DNA of 62,520 nucleotides from Campylobacterales bacterium (GTDB lineage: Bacteria > Campylobacterota > Campylobacteria > Campylobacterales > Sulfurospirillaceae). The notes beneath the pieces were generated by a model, which saw only the letters and a list, made by a program, of their open reading frames with translations, searched no databases and had not been told where the DNA came from. Shown here piece after piece: positions 34,711 to 41,635 of the stretch; position 1 is the first letter of the stretch, and the number at the start of each line of letters is the position of its first letter. Both the position numbers and the translations under genes were made by a program. Where the stretch lies: the NCBI GenBank assembly GCA_016930915.1, contig JAFGFU010000029.1, positions 1 through 62,520 on the forward strand, given 5' to 3'.

Positions 34711-34726
34711 TTCAAGAAGTGTTCCA
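34711..34726 (-). promoter_or_regulatory. candidate sigma-54 promoter of the nifX-rpoN-nifQ operon
   Basis: On the minus strand TGGAACACTTCTTGAA has GG and G(A) at -24/-12 spacing and matches the GGAAC...TTGC form used by Campylobacterota sigma-54. The -12 dinucleotide is GA instead of GC, so it may be weak. Predicted start near 34700 gives a ~23-base leader containing the ribosome site. Confidence 0.6.
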
Positions 34727-34784
34727 TAGAAAATTTAAAGACAGATACGATAAACTCTAAAAAAGTATTACAAGGAGTACCTTT

Positions 34785-35270
34785 ATGATTTCCCTTGAAC
34801 CTATTGGAGTGATTCACACGCCTTACACCACCAATGCCCCTTATCAGCCTGTGCATAACGATACAGGTGAGTTTTACATCGAACTGGATAAAGCCTATGA
34901 AGAAGGGCTAAAAGAGTTACTGCGTTTTAAATATATCTATGTCATTTTTTACATTGACAAACTCACAGAGAAGCCTAAAATGCGTTTTACCCCACCATGG
35001 TTAGACAATAAAGAGTTAGGACTTTTCGCCACACGAACACCCTGCCGTCCAAACCCCATTGGGCTTAGCATTGTTAAGCTCATCAATGTCATTGATAACA
35101 GACTCTATGTCTCAGGGTTGGATGTTTTTGATGGCACACCGCTGTTGGACATTAAACCTTACATCAAAGAACTTGACGATAAAAGCGATGCAAATTATGG
35201 TTGGCTCAACGATATAGACAACAGAGACCATTTTATGTTACACATCAAAGGGATTCCTCACGATTACTAA
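34785..35270 (+). CDS. trmO: TrmO/TsaA-type tRNA methyltransferase
   Basis: 161 residues of the TsaA/TrmO beta-barrel family: LEPIGVIHTPY, GLFATRTPCRPNPIGLSIVKL (SAM-binding region) and FDGTPLLDIKPYI. TrmO methylates N6-threonylcarbamoyladenosine at position 37 of tRNA-Thr. Related proteins lie in nif and molybdenum loci of other microbes, so a local nif-linked role is possible. Divergent from nifX; AAGGAG before the ATG. Confidence 0.8.
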   Translation: MISLEPIGVIHTPYTTNAPYQPVHNDTGEFYIELDKAYEEGLKELLRFKYIYVIFYIDKLTEKPKMRFTPPWLDNKELGLFATRTPCRPNPIGLSIVKLINVIDNRLYVSGLDVFDGTPLLDIKPYIKELDDKSDANYGWLNDIDNRDHFMLHIKGIPHDY

Positions 35271-35351
35271 GGTTTAGGGTCTGATTTCCTTAGTTTTTCT
35301 TTTCAATTTTTATGGTAGTATGTGAAGCAAATACCCAATTAAGGAGAAAAA

Positions 35352-35867
35352 ATGAAACGTGATAAAAGTATAGAGTTACTCAATCTTGCCATTGCCGATG
35401 AACTCTCAGCAGTCCACCAGTATATGTTCTTCCACTTCCACTGTGATGACCAAGGGTATGACCTTCTCTCAAGTCTCTTTAAACGCATTGCGATCATGGA
35501 GATGTTACACATTGAAAAACTATCGGATAGAATTTTATTTCTAAAAGGTACGATAGAAATGAAAGCAGCGCATGAAGTACAACAAATCATTACCGTAAAA
35601 GAGATGATAGAGTTTGCACGCCAAAGTGAAGAAGATGCCATTGTTATGTACAACAACTTCGCCCTTAAATGTGGCAATCACGCCGATAGCGTCTCTAAAA
35701 AACTCTTTGAAGAGCTGGTCTTAGAAGAAGAAGGTCACTACGCAGAATTTGACGATGAAATGGAAAATATGCTTAAATTTGGTGAGCAATACTTAGTGCT
35801 TCAATCTATGGAGCGCAGTAAGAAAAAAGCCATGATGGCACCTCCAACAGGTAACGAACCTGCTTAA
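35352..35867 (+). CDS. bfr: bacterioferritin-type di-iron protein
   Basis: 171 residues, four-helix ferritin fold. Di-iron ligands are visible: Glu17, Glu50, His53, Glu94, Glu127 and His129 (ADELSAVHQY, MEMLHIEK, SEEDAI, EEEGHY). Met51 sits where bacterioferritin binds haem between subunits. Function would be iron storage or peroxide detoxification, and in a nif cluster it could supply iron for cluster assembly or protect from oxygen. A positively charged Met-rich tail ends the protein. AAGGAG before the ATG. Confidence 0.82.
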   Translation: MKRDKSIELLNLAIADELSAVHQYMFFHFHCDDQGYDLLSSLFKRIAIMEMLHIEKLSDRILFLKGTIEMKAAHEVQQIITVKEMIEFARQSEEDAIVMYNNFALKCGNHADSVSKKLFEELVLEEEGHYAEFDDEMENMLKFGEQYLVLQSMERSKKKAMMAPPTGNEPA

Positions 35868-35872
35868 TTCTT

Positions 35873-35905
35873 TTTACATGTAAAGATTTGTTCTTTACAT
35901 GTAAA
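35873..35905. repeat. tandem pair of TTTACATGTAAA between bfr and mmuM
   Basis: Exact copies at 35873-35884 and 35894-35905, 21 bp apart, between convergent genes. The separation is two helical turns, as at 22093-22126 and 16312-16346. Confidence 0.8.
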
Positions 35906-35911
35906 CCCTTT

Positions 35912-36847
35912 TTATCTTCTTACCCACTGTGCAATCTGAGCGATATCTTCTGGTGTGGTTTGACAACATCCCCCAATCAACCTTCCCCCTTTTTGGTACC
36001 ACCCATACGCCATCTTTCCATACGAAACGTTTTTAGAGAGTCCATCCCACGTTTTTGTGAGCGCATTGTAGGATGATCCACCGTTGGGGTAAACGATAAT
36101 AGGCTTTGAAGAGACCGCTTTGATCTCGTCTATGAGTGATTCAATGTACTGGGGAGCGGTGCAGTTAATACCAATAGCCACAATGTTTTTTTGGCTCTCC
36201 AAAAACTGAGCACATTCACGCACTTTCTCACCGCTGTTAATATGCTTTCCATCCTTCGCACTAAAACTCATCCATGCGCTCACATCAGGATAACCCTCTA
36301 AAAGTGCGCACAAAGCTTTAGCTTCCACAAGACAAGGAATAGTCTCGCATGCGAGTAAGTCAGGTTTGGCTTCGATGAGTGTTAAAAGTCGTTGACGGTG
36401 AAAGTTCATCAGCGCTTCCATACTGAGTCCATAATTCCCCCGAAACTCTGAACCATCCGCCAAATACGCCCCATAAGGCCCAATGGAGGCTGCCACCAAA
36501 GGTTTTAAGCGTTTAGCGTGATTTTTTGTATCTGACCAAAAATCATCACGAACCTTTTGAGCGATTTTTACCGAAGAGACAATGAGCGCTTTGGCCTCCA
36601 CTTCGCTCATCCCACGCTTCATAAACCCCTCAAAACTCGCTTGGTAACTCGCTGTGGTAATGCAATCACTGCCCGCGTTTAAATAATCCAAATGCACCTC
36701 ACCAATCGCTTCAGGCTTTTCCATCAAAAACTTTGCCGACCAAAGAGAGTCGTTGATATCATAACCTTTGCGCTCAAGCTCTGTGCCAAACGCACCGTCT
36801 AAAATAAATACTTTTTGTTGTTCTAAAAAAGGAGTTAGGGGATTCAT
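35912..36847 (-). CDS. mmuM: homocysteine S-methyltransferase
   Basis: About 311 residues. Family motifs: FILDGAFGTELERKGYD, ITTASYQASFEGF, GINCTAPQYIESLI and IGGCCQTTPEDI; Cys in GINC and the CC pair bind the catalytic zinc. It methylates homocysteine to methionine using S-methylmethionine or SAM. It sits downstream of nifE-nifN on the same strand. NifB consumes SAM, and NifV makes homocitrate; a link through homocysteine recycling is only inference. The ATG at 36847 has AAGGA upstream. Confidence 0.87.
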   Translation of the reverse strand: MNPLTPFLEQQKVFILDGAFGTELERKGYDINDSLWSAKFLMEKPEAIGEVHLDYLNAGSDCITTASYQASFEGFMKRGMSEVEAKALIVSSVKIAQKVRDDFWSDTKNHAKRLKPLVAASIGPYGAYLADGSEFRGNYGLSMEALMNFHRQRLLTLIEAKPDLLACETIPCLVEAKALCALLEGYPDVSAWMSFSAKDGKHINSGEKVRECAQFLESQKNIVAIGINCTAPQYIESLIDEIKAVSSKPIIVYPNGGSSYNALTKTWDGLSKNVSYGKMAYGWYQKGGRLIGGCCQTTPEDIAQIAQWVRR

Positions 36848-36930
36848 AGCGTTTTCCTTACACAATTTGAGGCATATGATAGCTAAGTTTTATTTTACAT
36901 GTAAAGCTCTTTTTTTAAGAGTTTACATCG

Positions 36931-38199
36931 CTAGTGATGCACCAAAAGATTGTTCACCTCACACAAAAAAGCGCAACTCCCCTCGTACAAAACATTGTGT
37001 CTTAGCCCCACGCCTACTTGCTCATAATTGGGAAAGCCTCGAAACAAAAGTGCTTTGTAGTAGGTGTGTGCCAAACGCTCAGCGTGAAAATTTGAAATAA
37101 GCATATCACAAGCAGGCAATGCCTCTTCCACATCTTCAAAATCTCCCACAGAGACGTTACATGTAAAGGCATCTTGTAGCTCACTTTTCTGAGCTAGCAC
37201 GGCTTTTACGTCTGCGCCAACTTCCCTTAACGCCTTTGCCATCGCATACGCATTGTCAGGTTCATCGGCGATGATGACTTTTGCTTTTCCTAACACAAAA
37301 TGCGTATCTAAAAGTATATCTTGAAGCCTTTTTCGCCATCGCTGAATGGAAGAAGGAGGTTTGCTCCAGCCTTTACATGTAAGCAATTTTGCGTAAAAAT
37401 CATCGCACGCTTGAAGCCCCACAAGGCTGTCAAAATGAAGATGTGTGCTTTGTGTATTTTTTTCCTTAAAAAGCTCACCGCACTTTTTCACGGAGCGCCC
37501 CACGGTGATGACAAGCCCTGTGTCGCCTAGCTTTTTTATCGCCTCTACGCTGATGCCTCCACTACTGAGTGCTCCTTGTTTCACACCCAAATGTCCATCA
37601 AGCGAATCGCTCAAATCGGGCAGTGCGTAAACTTCAAAGTCAAAAAGTTCTAAGCTCTCTTTGATTTTTTCAACTTCGATAGCGCTTAGGTTGACATTGG
37701 GGATGAGGAGGACTTTGTCTTTGTTACATGTAAGGCTTGGCTCGATGAGTTGTTCGATGATGCCTTGCACACTCAAAGCCCAACCGCTTTCCAACCCACC
37801 CTCAAAATCGGGCGTATGCACGTAAACGATTTTTTGTTTATCTTTTAACAGTAAACTCGCCCCCTTGATGTCATCGCCCTTAGTTTCAGTAAGCCCAGTG
37901 GTAAAAAGCCCCACCAAATCAGGGCTCACTTTTTGGGTAATATTTTCAATCGCCACAGAGATAGAGTACTCTCCTCCATCGATGACAGCAGTAATATCAT
38001 TAACAGCAGTCGTTTGAATGGCGATGGGGTCGTTGAAATGACGGGTAAAAAGCACCTTGGTAAACGACGCACAGCCTTGCGCTCCGTGCATCAAAGGCAT
38101 ACAGTTTTTAATCCCCAAAAACGCCAATGTCGCTCCCATGGGTTGAGAAAGTTTCAAAGGGTTTACATGTAAAGGTTTTATCTCTTTTAATTCTCCCAT
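36931..38199 (-). CDS. nifN: NifN, FeMo-cofactor scaffold subunit
   Basis: 422 residues, NifN size. LKLSQPMGATLAFLGIKNCMPLMHGAQGCASFTKVLFTRHFNDPIAIQTTA is typical of NifN, with the cluster Cys in GAQGC. NifE and NifN form the heterotetramer on which the NifB product matures into cofactor. The start overlaps nifE by 13 bases. It contains four TTACATGTAA cores, the highest density of any gene here (38162, 37723, 37372, 37156). Confidence 0.92.
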   Translation of the reverse strand: MGELKEIKPLHVNPLKLSQPMGATLAFLGIKNCMPLMHGAQGCASFTKVLFTRHFNDPIAIQTTAVNDITAVIDGGEYSISVAIENITQKVSPDLVGLFTTGLTETKGDDIKGASLLLKDKQKIVYVHTPDFEGGLESGWALSVQGIIEQLIEPSLTCNKDKVLLIPNVNLSAIEVEKIKESLELFDFEVYALPDLSDSLDGHLGVKQGALSSGGISVEAIKKLGDTGLVITVGRSVKKCGELFKEKNTQSTHLHFDSLVGLQACDDFYAKLLTCKGWSKPPSSIQRWRKRLQDILLDTHFVLGKAKVIIADEPDNAYAMAKALREVGADVKAVLAQKSELQDAFTCNVSVGDFEDVEEALPACDMLISNFHAERLAHTYYKALLFRGFPNYEQVGVGLRHNVLYEGSCAFLCEVNNLLVHH

Positions 38200-39530
38200 G
38201 GGGCTTCCTTTCCAGCAAGTTTGAAGACAGGATTAGCAAGGGCGGCACACACATCAATGGCAAGATTTTCTAAGCCACCGTATGCGCCATAACTCACCTT
38301 TTTTTCTTGATTGACATCGACAAATGCCACTCTTTTTTTCAACGCCGTGTAAAGACTTCGCCCACCTGCTAGCAAGATGTCGATGTTGTGCTCATCGATG
38401 AGTTTGGCTTGTTCATTGGCAGGGACTTTCATCAAGATGGGCACATATTCTCTAGCAATGGCGATATCCTCTTCGGTGGCTTTTCGGATGGAAGTTGCCA
38501 CCACTTCGATGCCGATGTCTTGAAGTGCTGAGGCTATCGACCATGACTTGTTGCCCCCTGTGTTTAAAATGGCTTTTTTATCTTTTAATAGCTCACGATA
38601 CGGAAGCAACCTTGCTTCCAATTTGGCTTCTTCTTCAGCGATAATCACTTCTGCTTTTTGCATCATCGCCTCATTTCCAAAGGCATTGACGATGGAACGA
38701 ATGGCATTGGAAGTGTCTCTTTTGCCATAAAATGAAACACTGACATAAGGGATAGCGTAGCGTTCTTGCATCTTTCGACATAAAGTGATAAGGGATTTGG
38801 CGCAGACGATAACATTGAGCTTAGCGGTGTGTGCTTGTTGTATCTGCTCGATTCTGCCATCGCCTGAGAGCGTAGCCACAACTTTAATCCCGATGCGCTC
38901 TAAGATAGGAACATATTGCCACATATCGCCCGTGACATTGTAATCGCCTATAAGATTGATGCCGTAAGGATGGATGGATTCTGGCTCACGAGTTCCCACC
39001 AAAGCATCAAGGACGGCTTCACCTGCAAGGCGTGAACCTAAGTTTTTTCCACCCACAAATCCAGGGGCGTGTACAGGCACGATGGGTATGCCAAAACGTT
39101 TCCCAGCTTCTTTACATGTAAAGTCAATGTTGTCGCCTATCATCGCAGTCACGCATGTTTCATACACAAAAACCGCCTTAGGCTTTTTGCGCTCCACGAT
39201 ATAGGCAATCGACTCAGCCAATTTTTTATCGCCACCAAAGATAATGTCATTGGTCGTGACATTCGTACAATAGCCTAGTGGTGTGTTGTTTTCACCTTCC
39301 CAGCTTGTCAAAGTCGCCCGTGTCTCCCATGAAGCCCCCAAACACGTGTCAGGCCCATGTACCAAATGTACCGCGTCAGCATAAGGAAAGAGTGATATTT
39401 GCGCCCCCTCGTAAGCACACCCTCCGCTCGTTGCTCCTGGTTTTGGTTTGTCACAGCTACTTTTTTTGTCTTTGTTATGAGAACAAGCACTCTCGTTTAA
39501 CAAATCCTTGATGAGTTTTTTATTTATCAT
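38187..39530 (-). CDS. nifE: NifE, FeMo-cofactor scaffold subunit
   Basis: About 447 residues. Opens LLNESACSHNKDKKSSCDKPKPGATSGGCAYEGAQ, then HGPDTCLGASWETR and YETCVTAMIGDNID, with the conserved cysteines that hold the P-like cluster. I start at the ATG at 39530 because it aligns with other NifE N-termini; an upstream in-frame extension crosses the promoter. There is no Shine-Dalgarno sequence before it (ACTCCCCTTTT), and the predicted sigma-54 start site is about one base upstream, so the mRNA may be leaderless. Confidence 0.92.
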   Translation of the reverse strand: MINKKLIKDLLNESACSHNKDKKSSCDKPKPGATSGGCAYEGAQISLFPYADAVHLVHGPDTCLGASWETRATLTSWEGENNTPLGYCTNVTTNDIIFGGDKKLAESIAYIVERKKPKAVFVYETCVTAMIGDNIDFTCKEAGKRFGIPIVPVHAPGFVGGKNLGSRLAGEAVLDALVGTREPESIHPYGINLIGDYNVTGDMWQYVPILERIGIKVVATLSGDGRIEQIQQAHTAKLNVIVCAKSLITLCRKMQERYAIPYVSVSFYGKRDTSNAIRSIVNAFGNEAMMQKAEVIIAEEEAKLEARLLPYRELLKDKKAILNTGGNKSWSIASALQDIGIEVVATSIRKATEEDIAIAREYVPILMKVPANEQAKLIDEHNIDILLAGGRSLYTALKKRVAFVDVNQEKKVSYGAYGGLENLAIDVCAALANPVFKLAGKEAPWEN

Positions 39531-39541
39531 AAAAGGGGAGT

Positions 39542-39557
39542 TGCATAAGGTGTTCCA
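39542..39557 (-). promoter_or_regulatory. candidate sigma-54 promoter of nifE-nifN-mmuM
   Basis: Minus strand TGGAACACCTTATGCA: GG-N10-GC at exact -24/-12 spacing. It forms the left arm of a perfect 15-bp inverted repeat. Transcription would begin near 39531, at the nifE ATG. Confidence 0.7.
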
Positions 39558-39576
39558 TAGCGCCTTGCAACGCCAA

Positions 39577-39592
39577 CGGAACACCTTATGCA
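39577..39592 (+). promoter_or_regulatory. candidate sigma-54 promoter of the ferredoxin-nifX-like operon
   Basis: Plus strand CGGAACACCTTATGCA: GG-N10-GC, identical over 15 bases to the divergent nifE element. Transcription would begin near 39602, leaving a ~100-base leader that includes an ATTACATGTAAA copy just before the ribosome site. Confidence 0.7.
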
Positions 39593-39702
39593 TTGTGTGC
39601 CTTGCGTACCTTAAAACCTTACTCAACACCACGGTAAGATAAGCCCTTGTTTTGCCGTGGCATTGGTTTTAAAGCGCAATTACATGTAAAAAGGAGTCTA
39701 AG

Positions 39703-40080
39703 ATGGCAGTAAGAATAACAGAGCTTTGTATCAACTGTGACAGTTGCATCGACGAGTGTCCCGCAACAGCGATAGTAAGTGCATCAGACTCGCCAGTCAA
39801 CGGCGATACTACTTATGTTAAACCTGAAAAGTGCATCGAGTGTGCGGACTCTACGATGCCAAAATGTGCGGATGCCTGTCCCACTGAGGGGGCTATCGTC
39901 TGGGATATGCCTTACACGGCTGAGTTTCAAAGCTACTACGTCGCTGGGCATGAGAGTGGTATGTATGCTATTCGTGAACATAAAAAAAATGGCATCATGT
40001 TCCCTGAGGTTTCTCCAAAACCGTATCGTGAGGTCATCGCTCTTGCATCACGTCAAGCCCACGCACCTGTTGTGGAGTAA
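39703..40080 (+). CDS. nif-linked 2[4Fe-4S] ferredoxin
   Basis: 125 residues. First cluster motif CINCDSCIDECP; second KCIECADSTMPKCADACP with the insertion typical of nif-associated FdxB/FdxN-type ferredoxins. About 60 residues follow without further Cys. Likely electron donor for NifB or nitrogenase. AAGGAG before the ATG; three bases separate it from the next gene. Confidence 0.87.
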   Translation: MAVRITELCINCDSCIDECPATAIVSASDSPVNGDTTYVKPEKCIECADSTMPKCADACPTEGAIVWDMPYTAEFQSYYVAGHESGMYAIREHKKNGIMFPEVSPKPYREVIALASRQAHAPVVE

Positions 40081-40083
40081 ATC

Positions 40084-40449
40084 ATGAAAATAGCATTTGC
40101 ATCCACAGACAACATTCACGTCAACGACCACTTTGGTTGGTGCAAATGTTTTTACATGTACGAACTTAAAGAGGATGGGTTTCTCTTTTTAAAAGCCCTT
40201 CCCTCCCCCAATGAACTGAGTGAAGAAGAGGATAAACTTGCCTATAAGATAGCCTGTTTGGAAGATGCGAACATTTTGTGCGCCTCACATATAGGACTTC
40301 ATGCATCGCTTATGGTGAAAAGTTCAGGCATTTTTGTGCTCAAAAGTGAGAGAGAGGATGAGCGTATTGAAGAGGTTTTGGCAACACTTTTACATGTAAA
40401 AAAAACCAACCCTCCCTTGTGGATGCAGCGCTTTTTGGCTACAAAATAA
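40084..40449 (+). CDS. NifX/NafY-like cofactor-binding protein
   Basis: 121 residues. MKIAFASTDNIHVNDHFGWCKCFYMYEL opens the NifX-like fold; DANILCASHIGLHASLMVKSSGIFVL and the ending NPPLWMQRF mirror NifX (NPPPFLQKI). A second NifX-type protein besides 34318-34677, possibly holding a different cofactor intermediate. Operon with the ferredoxin. Confidence 0.82.
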   Translation: MKIAFASTDNIHVNDHFGWCKCFYMYELKEDGFLFLKALPSPNELSEEEDKLAYKIACLEDANILCASHIGLHASLMVKSSGIFVLKSEREDERIEEVLATLLHVKKTNPPLWMQRFLATK

Positions 40450-41635
40450 TCTCAAAGCGTGCGCCACTTTGTGCATTGCTGATACGAATACTCCCTTGCA
40501 TATGTGCTTCAATAATCATCTTTGTCATATACAACCCTAATCCTGTACCGACACCTGATTCTTTGGTCGAAAAATAAGGCTCAAAGAGGTGTGGTAAAAC
40601 ACTCTCATCAATACCATCGCCACTATCTTCTACAATAATAACTACTTTACCCTCTTCATTTTTAAAAGCACTGATAACAATAAATTTTTCATTTTTTATA
40701 GAAGTATTGACTAAAACATCTTTTGCATTATTAAGAAGATTGATGATGCATTGATTAAATTCATTGGGAAAACTCTCTAGTTTTAATCCATCATCTACTT
40801 TAATAATCAACTCAATATGATACGTCGCATAAACATCTTTGAGCATTTCAGAAACATATAAAAGCTGTTTTTTAACATCAAATACTTTTTTGGTTCTATC
40901 AGGTTTAAAGAAATTGCGAAAATCATCAATAGTCTTTGACATTTGTATAATTTGTTTCATAGAATCTTGTTTAAATGTATTCATCAGCGTATCATCTAAC
41001 ATATTCATTTTGTATTTAAAGACAATGTTTTGACACATTAAGGAAAGCACATTAAGAGGTTGACGCCATTGATGGGCTATCATACTAATCATCTCACCCA
41101 TTTGTGCATGGCGAGCTTGTTGGAAAAGAACCATCTCTTGCTGGCGATTTTTAGCAATATGCTCTTCTACTTTTTGCGCTAACGTTTGATTCAGTGCTTC
41201 AAGCGCTTGTGTGGTTTTTTTCAGTTCACTTAAATCAACAATTGCTGAAAGACGTAAATGTTTTTTATGGCTAATATTGGTTCCACGAATTAAGGCAGGA
41301 AAGGGTGTTCCATTGCTTTTTAAAAGCGTACACTCATACCTATCCACCCGACTCATTGCTAACTTTTCTTTAACCAATTCTTTGGAAATAGGAGCCACAA
41401 AATCTAAAACATTTTTTCCAAGTAACTGATACTTTGAAAAACTTCCAAACGTCGTAACGGCTTGCTGGTTCACCTCGACAATAACACCATTTGAAGATAA
41501 GACAATACCATCGATGGTTAAATCAATAAAACGACTTAAACGTTCTTGTCTTCTTTTCCATACGCAAAAGCCAATACCACCAAACGTAAACAAACCAAAA
41601 ACTAAAAATTCACCCAGTGTATACTCTAATGACAT
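40439..41635 (-). CDS. PAS-containing sensor histidine kinase
   Basis: 398 residues. A short N-terminal membrane segment (~10-26), a PAS domain (~33-140), a helical linker, HisKA with phospho-acceptor His188 in MIAHQWRQPLN, and a HATPase domain (INLLNNAKDVL, VEDSGDGID, GVGTGLGLYM). MIAHQWRQPLN marks the kinase group common in Campylobacterota. Its start overlaps the REC-GGDEF-EAL gene by ten bases, so the two are coupled. Confidence 0.88.
   Translation of the reverse strand: MSLEYTLGEFLVFGLFTFGGIGFCVWKRRQERLSRFIDLTIDGIVLSSNGVIVEVNQQAVTTFGSFSKYQLLGKNVLDFVAPISKELVKEKLAMSRVDRYECTLLKSNGTPFPALIRGTNISHKKHLRLSAIVDLSELKKTTQALEALNQTLAQKVEEHIAKNRQQEMVLFQQARHAQMGEMISMIAHQWRQPLNVLSLMCQNIVFKYKMNMLDDTLMNTFKQDSMKQIIQMSKTIDDFRNFFKPDRTKKVFDVKKQLLYVSEMLKDVYATYHIELIIKVDDGLKLESFPNEFNQCIINLLNNAKDVLVNTSIKNEKFIVISAFKNEEGKVVIIVEDSGDGIDESVLPHLFEPYFSTKESGVGTGLGLYMTKMIIEAHMQGSIRISNAQSGARFEIIL

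Noticed and set aside
39531-39632. 34-residue N-terminal extension of NifE
   Set aside because: It would translate through the inverted repeat and promoter and is unlike any NifE start.
39643-39656. A further sigma-54 promoter for nifE at GGCAAAACAAGGGC (minus strand)
   Set aside because: Spacing fits GG-N10-GC but the box contexts (CGGCA, GGGCT) are poor and it lacks the GGAACA shared by the other four.
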